NCBI GenBank assembly: GCA_024234675.1
Contig: JACKNU010000011.1
Span: 16,178-80,177, forward strand
Length of the DNA stretch: 64,000 nt
Direction: 5' to 3'
Source of the DNA: Pseudomonadales bacterium
Lineage (GTDB): Bacteria > Pseudomonadota > Gammaproteobacteria > Pseudomonadales > Halieaceae
A program made the translations under genes and the position numbers. The number at the start of each line of letters is the position of its first letter. Position 1 is the first letter of the stretch. Of this stretch, positions 58,112-64,000 are shown piece by piece. Below the pieces are notes generated by a model. The model saw only the letters and a program-made list of their open reading frames with translations, did no database searches and was not told the DNA's origin.

Positions 58112-60037
58112 CTAGGGGGTGTACCAGATGGGCGAGGTATAGGCGCGATCCTGGGTGGAAACCGGCGCTTCGGCGGGAATCGATACACCGAAGCGGAAGG
58201 CGTCGTAGGTAGACCAGCGCGGGGTGGGTATTTCCAGCACCCTGGCGTAGTAGAACGCTTTCTGCTGCGGGTCGAAATCCGGGTCGGTCCACACACCGCC
58301 GAGTTCCGAGGCGCCTATGGTGTTGGTCCAGGAGGCCGTCCTGGCATCTACCGTGTTGCCCACCGGGGGCACCTTGCCGTCCTTGCCGGGCTTGCGGTCG
58401 CCGGACCAGGCCACGTCGTAGACCTTCTCGTGCTGCTGCTTGCCGTCGTACCAGCCCTTGATGATCTGGATGCGGTCCAGGTTGCCCCCGATGGGATCGC
58501 GCAGGGCGTAGACCATGAAGCTGGGCGCCTTCTTGCCGGCCTTGTTGGCCGGCAGGTCGCCACCCATGGGCACGCCCTTGTCGTAGCCGGCGAAAGCGGG
58601 CTCGCGGTTGTTGAGGTCATTCGCGGTGAAATCCCAGCCGCCGAAGAAGCGCACGCTCATGCGGCTGCCGGTGGTGGCATAGACTTCCTTGCGCTCCATG
58701 GCGTCGAACAGCGCCTCGCGGGTATTTTCCCTGGCCCACACCGCTGCCAGCCCGGAGGCCACCATCTGCCAGCCCATGATGGCGCCGTTTTCATTGGCCA
58801 TGAAGGGGTGGGTCATGCGGGTGGGTGACGGCTCGGCCCCGGAGTGCTTGCCCCAGAAGTTGTTCTCCTGGGTCGTGGCCAGGGAGGTGTGGCTGTCGGT
58901 GGAGCCGATCATGCCGAACTTGTAGGGGTTGGTGCCCAGTTTCGCGTCCAGTTCCAGGCCGCGCTTGAGCGCCTCGCGAGCGTACTCGCCGGACAGCATG
59001 GCATCGGTCTTGGCCTCCGAGACATCGAGGTTGCCGATGTCCCAGGTCTCGTAGTTGGCGAACTCGTCATTGGGTGACAGCAGGGGATGCGTTTCGCCGT
59101 CGCCCTTGATCTGGGTGGCCTCGTACAGGGGCTCCCACCTGGCGCGCTGGGTGACGTACTCCACGTCCAGCGCCTTGCCGTCGTACTGCTCGCTGATCGG
59201 GAACATGATGCCATTGGAGAGGTTGCCGTTGTGGGCGATGGCCAGCACCTCGCCGCCGGTCTTCTGCTCATAGCCGGCCAGCCATTTCCACAGGTCCCGG
59301 GGGTTGGTGCTGCCCTGGGGAGCCACCGTGGTGTAGGGCACCATCTGCCCGCCCTTGTCACCGCCGTCGCGGTAGACCACTACCCGGTGCATGTTGTTGC
59401 CCTTGATCAGCGAGGTCCACTCGTAGCCGATAAAGGCGGTGAAGACGCCGGGCTGGTTGTAGGTTTCCGCTGCCTGCACGGTCTTGTCCCAGGCGGCTTT
59501 ATAAGGGGGGGAGTCGGGTTCGTAGCTGAGCGCCGGCGGGAACTCCCCCTGGGAGAACAGGCCGATCAGTTCCAGCGCCACCTGTACCCCCTGGCCGGCT
59601 TTCATCATGTCGTACCATTTCTTGCCGGTGGGGTCGTCGAGGATGAAGGGTTTGCCGGCATACAGGTCGGGGAAGAAGCCCATATTGTCCGAGTGGTCCG
59701 CCACCACCAGGAAGTCCAGCGGCCGCGACAGGCGCACCGGGCCGGCGTTGGTGGAGTTCACCTGCTCGCCACGGGCGAATTTGTAGGCCTCGTCCAGGCC
59801 CAGGCGGTTGCCGAAAGCGCCGGCATCCATGGACATATCGGTGTGCAGGTGGGTGTCGCCAAAGTACACGTTGGTGGCGAAATCGCGCTCTGCGTAGGGT
59901 GAGTAGACCTTGCCGGTGTATTCCCGGGAGAGGATATCCCGGTCTTTTTCGGTGGGATTGACCTGGGCGTTCACCCCCAGGCTGACAGCGGCTGCCAGTG
60001 CCGCCAGCAGGGGGGCCGAGGTGGCGATCTTTCTCAT
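58112..60037 (-). CDS. DUF3604 protein, exported PHP-like
   Basis: 641 aa. ATG 60037 is preferred since AAGGAG lies 9 nt upstream; the ATG at 60046 abuts it. The signal peptide ends near GVNAQVNP. FGDTHLHTDMSMDAG and VVADHSDNMGFFPDLYAG resemble metal sites of the PHP phosphoesterase superfamily, and AHNGNLSNGIMF and STDSHTSLATTQENN add further His/Asp ligands. Function unknown; frequent in marine Gammaproteobacteria. No operon partner. Confidence 0.85.
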   Translation of the reverse strand: MRKIATSAPLLAALAAAVSLGVNAQVNPTEKDRDILSREYTGKVYSPYAERDFATNVYFGDTHLHTDMSMDAGAFGNRLGLDEAYKFARGEQVNSTNAGPVRLSRPLDFLVVADHSDNMGFFPDLYAGKPFILDDPTGKKWYDMMKAGQGVQVALELIGLFSQGEFPPALSYEPDSPPYKAAWDKTVQAAETYNQPGVFTAFIGYEWTSLIKGNNMHRVVVYRDGGDKGGQMVPYTTVAPQGSTNPRDLWKWLAGYEQKTGGEVLAIAHNGNLSNGIMFPISEQYDGKALDVEYVTQRARWEPLYEATQIKGDGETHPLLSPNDEFANYETWDIGNLDVSEAKTDAMLSGEYAREALKRGLELDAKLGTNPYKFGMIGSTDSHTSLATTQENNFWGKHSGAEPSPTRMTHPFMANENGAIMGWQMVASGLAAVWARENTREALFDAMERKEVYATTGSRMSVRFFGGWDFTANDLNNREPAFAGYDKGVPMGGDLPANKAGKKAPSFMVYALRDPIGGNLDRIQIIKGWYDGKQQHEKVYDVAWSGDRKPGKDGKVPPVGNTVDARTASWTNTIGASELGGVWTDPDFDPQQKAFYYARVLEIPTPRWSTYDAFRFGVSIPAEAPVSTQDRAYTSPIWYTP

Positions 60038-60133
60038 GCGGTACATCTCCTTGGGTACAGATTATTGTTGGTGCCAGTTTAGATCACATTGGCTGAATCC
60101 GACAGGCGGATCTTCGGGGGTTCCCCGGCCGGG

Positions 60134-63100
60134 TCAATGAAAGTCATGCGATGCCACCTGCAGGGACTGCAGCTCGTGGCTGTAGTCGTACAGGCCCCCG
60201 GCGATGATGTGGATGACATTGTCCCGGGTTTCCAGCGTGCCGTTGATCAGCAACAGCTGGCCACTCATCAGGGCCCGTCGAAACTGCTGCTGGGTGCGCT
60301 GCCAGACCACGATATTACTGCTGCCGGTCTCGTCTTCCAGGGTGAGAAACAGCACCCCGGAGGCGCTGCCCGGGCGCTGGCGGCAGGTGACCAGCCCGGC
60401 GATGCGCACGAAGCGGTTGTTGCCCAGCGCCGCCAGGTCGACATGGCGCTTGCAGCGGTCGAAGGGCGGGCGGCTCCGCAGCAGGCTCATGGGGTGGGCC
60501 CGCAGGGTGAGGCCGGTGGCGCGGTAATCGGCCAGTACCTCCTCCGCCACCGCGGGCGCCGGCAGCTGCACCCCGTCGTCGAAATAACTGGCGCTCGCGC
60601 GCTGCTCGTCCTGCAGCAATGGCCGCGCCTGTTCCAGCGCCATGATCTGCCACTGGGACTGGTGGCGGTGGCCGCTCAGGGAAGCCAGGGCGTCGGCGTC
60701 GGCCAGCGCCTCCAGGTCGCGCTTGTCCAGTTGCGCCCGCTGGCGCAGGTCGCTGATCTGGCCGAAGGGCGCCCGCCGCCTGGCTTCCACGATACGCCCG
60801 GCACCGTCCCTGCTGAGGCCTTTTACCAGCCGCAGCCCCAGGCGCATGGGCGGCTGGGCATGCCGACCGTCCCGGCCGTCCAGCAGCAGGTGATCCCAGG
60901 CGCTGTGGTTGACGTCGACGGGCAACATGGCGACGCCGTGGCGGCGGGCGTCCTGGACCAGCTGCGAGGGGCTGTAAAAGCCCATGGGCTGGCTGTTGAG
61001 CAGGCCGGCAAAGAAGGCCGCCGGGTGGTGGCGCTTGAGCCAGGCCGATATATAGGCCAGCAGGGCGAAACTGGCCGAGTGGGACTCCGGGAAGCCGTAG
61101 CCGGCGAAGCCCTTGATCTGGTCGAACAGGCGGCGGGCGAAATCCTCGTCGTAGCCGCGCTCTATCATGCCCCGGGTGAGCTTCTGCTCAAACGTCAGCA
61201 GCTTGCTGTTGCGGCCCCAGTTGGCGATGGCCCGGCGCAGCTGGTCGGCCTCGCCGCCGCTGAAGCCCGCCGCCACCATGGCCAGGCGTATCACCTGCTC
61301 CTGGAAGATGGGCACCCCCAGGGTGCGCTCCAGTACCGACTTGATGGCTTCGCTGGGGTAGGTGATGTCCTCCAGGCCCTGCTTGCGCCGCAGGTAGGGG
61401 TGCACCATGTCGCCCTGTATGGGTCCGGGGCGCACGATGGCGATCTCGATCACCAGGTCGTAGAAACACGCCGGCTTCAGGCGGGGGAGCATGGACATCT
61501 GGGCCCGCGACTCGATCTGGAACACCCCCACGGTATCGGCCGCCTGCAGCATGCGGTAGGTGGCCGCGTCCTCCTTCGGCACGTCGCTGACGGTTCTGAT
61601 GGCGGGGCAGTAGCGGTGCACCATTTGCAGGCTCTTGCGGATGGCGGACAGCATGCCCAGGGCCAGGATGTCCACCTTGAGCAGGCCCAGGGCCTCTATA
61701 TCCTCCTTGTCCCACTGGATGACGGTGCGCTCGGCCATGCTGGCGTTCTCCACCGGCACCAGGGTGGAGATGGGGCTGCGGGTGATGACGAAGCCCCCCA
61801 CGTGCTGGGACAGGTGGCGGGGAAAGCCGAGTATCTGTTGCACCAGGGTGTAAAACAGTTCGGCCTGTCGGCCGTGTTGCGCCACGCCCTGCTCCTCGAA
61901 GCGCCTGGCCAGGTCGGCGGTGCGGTCCCACCAGGCCAGGGATTTGGCCAGGTCGTCCACGAACACCGGGTCCAGCCCCAGGGCCCTGCCCACGTCGCGC
62001 ACCGCGCTGCGGGAGCGGTAGGTGATCAGGGTGGCCGCCAGGGCGGCGCGCTTGCGGCTGTACTTGGCGTAGATGTACTGGATCACCTCCTCGCGACGCT
62101 CGTGCTCGAAATCCACGTCGATATCCGGCGGCTCGTCCCGCTCCTTCGAGATGAAGCGCTCGAACAGCAGGGAGATCTGCTCGGGGGAGACCTCGGTGAT
62201 AAACAGGCAGTAGCACACCACCGAGTTGGCCGCCGAACCCCGGCCCTGGCAGAGAATGTCGCGGGAGCGGGCGAAACGCACGATGTCGTACACGGTGAGG
62301 AAGTAGTACTCGTAGTTGAGCTCGCCGATCAGCTCCAGCTCGGTCGCGATGCGCTGCTGGATATCCGCCGGCACGCCCCCGGGCCAGCGCGTCGCGCTGC
62401 CCGCGGCTACCAGGGCGCGCAGGTAGCTGTTGGCGGTTTCGCCCTGCGGCACCACCTCCTCGGGATACTCGTAGCGCAGTTCATCGAGGCTGAACTCGCA
62501 CAGCCCGGCGATATGCAGGGTCTGCGCCAGCAGGGCGGGCGGGTAGAGCTGCTGCAGCTTGTCCAGGGTGCGCAGGTGCTGCTGGCTGTTGGCCAGCCGG
62601 CGACGCCCCAGCTGGCCGATGCTGGTGTTGTGGCGCAGGGCGGTGAACACGTCGTGCAGGGGCTTGCGTTGCGCGCCGTGCATCTGCACATTGCCGCAGG
62701 CGACCATGGGCAGGCGCAGTTCGCAGGCCAGGCGGTGCAGGATCAGGTAGCGCTCCACCTCGTTGTTGCCCAGCAGGTGGGCGATACCCAGCCATACCCG
62801 GCCCGGGCACAGGCGGGCGAGCTGCCGACCCCAGGCGCGGCTGGCCTCGTCGTCATCCTGCGGCAGCCAGATCAGCAGGCAGCGCTTGAGGTGGAAGATC
62901 ACGTCCCGCAAACTGGCGCGGTACTCCCCCTTGGGGCTGCGCCGCCGGGCCAGGCTGATCAGGCCCGACAGCTCGCTGTAGGCCGCCCGCGACGGCGCCA
63001 GCGCCACCAGCCGGACGCCCTCTTCGAGCTTGAACTCACTGCCCACCAGCAGCTTGATGCCGTGCTCCTGCGCCGCCACGTGGGCCTTGACGATGCCCGC

Positions 63101-63235
63101 CAGGGAGCACTCGTCGGTGATGGCCAGGGCGGCATAGCCCAGTGCGGCGGCCCGCGCCACCAGTTCGTGGGGGTGGGAGGCGCCGCGCAGGAAGCTGTAG
63201 CAGCTGAGGCAGTGGAGTTCGGCGTAGCTTGACAT
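60134..63235 (-). CDS. dnaE2: Error-prone DNA polymerase DnaE2
   Basis: SOS mutagenic polymerase III alpha paralogue, 1033 aa. PHP domain (YAELHCLSCYSFLRGASHP), then palm with QGRGSAANSVVCY and the catalytic PDIDVDFEHERREEV (about 370-385), fingers, and a C-terminal OB fold; it lacks the tau-binding tail of DnaE1. Usually follows imuA-imuB; neither is next to it here. It has its own LexA-regulated promoter, and the ATG is only a few nt after the predicted transcription start. An in-frame ATG at 63301 overlaps the integrase stop. Confidence 0.94.
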   Translation of the reverse strand: MSSYAELHCLSCYSFLRGASHPHELVARAAALGYAALAITDECSLAGIVKAHVAAQEHGIKLLVGSEFKLEEGVRLVALAPSRAAYSELSGLISLARRRSPKGEYRASLRDVIFHLKRCLLIWLPQDDDEASRAWGRQLARLCPGRVWLGIAHLLGNNEVERYLILHRLACELRLPMVACGNVQMHGAQRKPLHDVFTALRHNTSIGQLGRRRLANSQQHLRTLDKLQQLYPPALLAQTLHIAGLCEFSLDELRYEYPEEVVPQGETANSYLRALVAAGSATRWPGGVPADIQQRIATELELIGELNYEYYFLTVYDIVRFARSRDILCQGRGSAANSVVCYCLFITEVSPEQISLLFERFISKERDEPPDIDVDFEHERREEVIQYIYAKYSRKRAALAATLITYRSRSAVRDVGRALGLDPVFVDDLAKSLAWWDRTADLARRFEEQGVAQHGRQAELFYTLVQQILGFPRHLSQHVGGFVITRSPISTLVPVENASMAERTVIQWDKEDIEALGLLKVDILALGMLSAIRKSLQMVHRYCPAIRTVSDVPKEDAATYRMLQAADTVGVFQIESRAQMSMLPRLKPACFYDLVIEIAIVRPGPIQGDMVHPYLRRKQGLEDITYPSEAIKSVLERTLGVPIFQEQVIRLAMVAAGFSGGEADQLRRAIANWGRNSKLLTFEQKLTRGMIERGYDEDFARRLFDQIKGFAGYGFPESHSASFALLAYISAWLKRHHPAAFFAGLLNSQPMGFYSPSQLVQDARRHGVAMLPVDVNHSAWDHLLLDGRDGRHAQPPMRLGLRLVKGLSRDGAGRIVEARRRAPFGQISDLRQRAQLDKRDLEALADADALASLSGHRHQSQWQIMALEQARPLLQDEQRASASYFDDGVQLPAPAVAEEVLADYRATGLTLRAHPMSLLRSRPPFDRCKRHVDLAALGNNRFVRIAGLVTCRQRPGSASGVLFLTLEDETGSSNIVVWQRTQQQFRRALMSGQLLLINGTLETRDNVIHIIAGGLYDYSHELQSLQVASHDFH

Positions 63236-63237
63236 GA

Positions 63238-63273
63238 TACTGGATAAATATACAGTATTATCGATTCTGTCAA
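63238..63273 (-). promoter_or_regulatory. LexA box and promoter of dnaE2
   Basis: TACTGGATAAATATACAGTA at 63238-63257 fits the TACTG-N10-CAGTA LexA consensus in both half-sites. On the minus strand TTGACA (63273-63268), 17 bp, TATTTA (63250-63245) gives a promoter whose -10 lies inside the box. SOS induction of dnaE2 is therefore expected. Confidence 0.88.
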
Positions 63274-63293
63274 ATGCGATGGCCCGGGTGCCG

Positions 63294-64000
63294 TCAATCA
63301 TCCACGGGGCTGATCACACCCATGGCCCCGCGATTGAGCACGTGGGTGTAGATCTCGGTGGTGGTGACGTCCTCGTGCCCCAGCAGTTTCTGGATGGTGC
63401 GGATGTCGTAGCCCTTCTGCAGCAGCCGCGTGGCGAAGCTGTGGCGGAAGGTGTGTGTCTTGACCGGTTTGTGGATGTTCGCTTTGGCTACCGCCAGGTT
63501 GAGGTGTTTGCGCAGCAGGGTGTGGTGGACGTGATGGCGGTGCCGAATGCCCGAGCGGGGATCGGCGCTGATACGGGATGAGGGAAAAAGATACTGCCAC
63601 CCCGGTCGCCGCGCTGCGCCAGGGTATTTACGCTCCAGCGCATAGGGGAGATAGACCTCGCCCAGGCCATCGGCGATATCCTGCCGGTGCAGCGCCAGTG
63701 CCTGCGCCACCTGGTTGTGCAGGCGCTGCTGCAGCGCCCGGGGCAGGATAGTGGTGCGGTCCTTGTCGCCTTTGCCCTGGCGCACCGTGATGGTGTGCAG
63801 GGCGAAATCGATATCCTTTACCCGCAGCGTGATGCACTCCTGCAGGCGCAGCCCGCTGCCGTACAGTATTTCAACCATCAATTTGGGGGTGCCGGACATA
63901 TGCGCCAGAACCGCCTGCACCTCCTCATGAGTAAGAACCGAGGGCAGGCGGCGCGTGGGCCTGGCGTAATTGAATGACAGCTCCTGCGGTTCGCGCCGGA
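63294..64000 (-). CDS. intI: Integron integrase IntI, 5' part beyond the window
   Basis: Tyrosine recombinase, at least 235 aa visible; the frame remains open to the window end, so the start is outside. Beside the RHRHY residues (YGSGLRLQE, HTFRHSFAT, LLGHEDV, IYTHV) it has the integron-specific extra patch ALERKYPGAARR...WQYLFPSSRISADPRSG...RHH. Any attI site and gene cassettes should lie upstream of its start, beyond base 64000. Ends 58 bp before the dnaE2 start. Confidence 0.92.
   Translation of the reverse strand, partial: RREPQELSFNYARPTRRLPSVLTHEEVQAVLAHMSGTPKLMVEILYGSGLRLQECITLRVKDIDFALHTITVRQGKGDKDRTTILPRALQQRLHNQVAQALALHRQDIADGLGEVYLPYALERKYPGAARRPGWQYLFPSSRISADPRSGIRHRHHVHHTLLRKHLNLAVAKANIHKPVKTHTFRHSFATRLLQKGYDIRTIQKLLGHEDVTTTEIYTHVLNRGAMGVISPVDD

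Noticed and set aside
60089..63232. 1047-codon open frame antisense to dnaE2
   Set aside because: Its product is low-complexity and G/A/H/Q-rich, as expected for a codon-phase shadow of a GC-rich gene; the minus-strand frame encodes a full DnaE2.

Overview
The window is a contiguous 64 kb piece of a GC-rich gammaproteobacterial chromosome. The order carB-greA-yhbY-rlmE-ftsH-folP-glmM-tpiA-secG-tRNA-Leu-(tRNA-fMet)-rimP-nusA-infB-rbfA-truB-rpsO-pnp, followed by panC-panB-dNK-folK-pcnB-cbrB-cbrA-gluQ-dksA-sfsA, is that of Pseudomonas. Several features fit a marine relative of the Cellvibrionales/Halieaceae type better than Pseudomonas itself: a PPi-dependent phosphofructokinase, a DUF3604 protein, an orphan DnaE2 next to an integron integrase, and FeoAB inserted at greA. 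The lineage call is an inference from gene content and order, not from a tree.

Layout. 1-12.5 kb: end of carB, greA, an inserted feoAB iron transporter with a Fur-box-like site, an unknown ORF, yhbY, rlmE, ftsH (behind a near-consensus sigma-32 promoter), folP, glmM, tpiA and secG. 12.98 kb: tRNA-Leu(GAG), whose 3' end is duplicated 73 bp downstream. 13.2-19.0 kb: an islet that breaks the ancestral tRNA-Leu/tRNA-fMet neighbourhood, carrying a DUF1330-like membrane protein, an epoxide-hydrolase-like enzyme, a patatin lipoprotein coupled to a membrane-anchored alpha/beta hydrolase, and acuI. 19.0-28.0 kb: tRNA-fMet with a consensus promoter and the rimP-nusA-infB-rbfA-truB-rpsO-pnp transcription/translation/RNA-decay operon, closed by a strong terminator. 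28-31.2 kb: an emrA-emrB-marR efflux operon behind a 34-bp palindromic operator. 31.3-37.8 kb: acs, panC, panB, a deoxynucleoside kinase, folK and pcnB. 37.8-43.0 kb: the CbrX-CbrA-CbrB carbon-control locus and, between cbrB and pcnB, an unannotated RNA gene that looks like CrcZ. 43.0-48.2 kb: gluQ, dksA, sfsA, an M15 peptidase, ppa and PPi-PFK. 48.3-53.2 kb: mpl overlapping a chain of MMPL/RND transporter, YkgJ-type cysteine-cluster protein and LON-domain protein. 53.2-58.1 kb: rnt, pyrC, argG, pcm and an esterase. 58.1-64 kb: a DUF3604 protein, LexA-controlled dnaE2, and the 3' part of an integron integrase running off the window.

The most notable element is at 37.88-38.14 kb on the minus strand. 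It has a GG-N10-GC sigma-54 promoter, an upstream GTTAC/GTAAC inverted repeat, four clusters of A-rich AAYAAYAA-type motifs (the Hfq-binding CA motif of Pseudomonas CrcZ) and two copies of a hairpin module. It sits exactly where crcZ lies in Pseudomonas, directly behind a sigma-54 activator (CbrB, GAFTGA present). This suggests that the CbrAB/CrcZ catabolite-repression switch exists outside the Pseudomonadaceae, in a shorter, internally duplicated form.

Links between genes: RimP, NusA, IF2, RbfA, TruB, S15 and PNPase form the ribosome-maturation and RNA operon; FolK, FolP, PanB and PanC make folate and pantothenate; PPi-PFK and PPase both act on pyrophosphate; GlmM and Mpl feed cell-wall synthesis. 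Stress control is visible for ftsH (sigma-32), feoAB (Fur), dnaE2 (LexA) and the Emr pump (MarR family). No transposase, prophage or CRISPR array was found.
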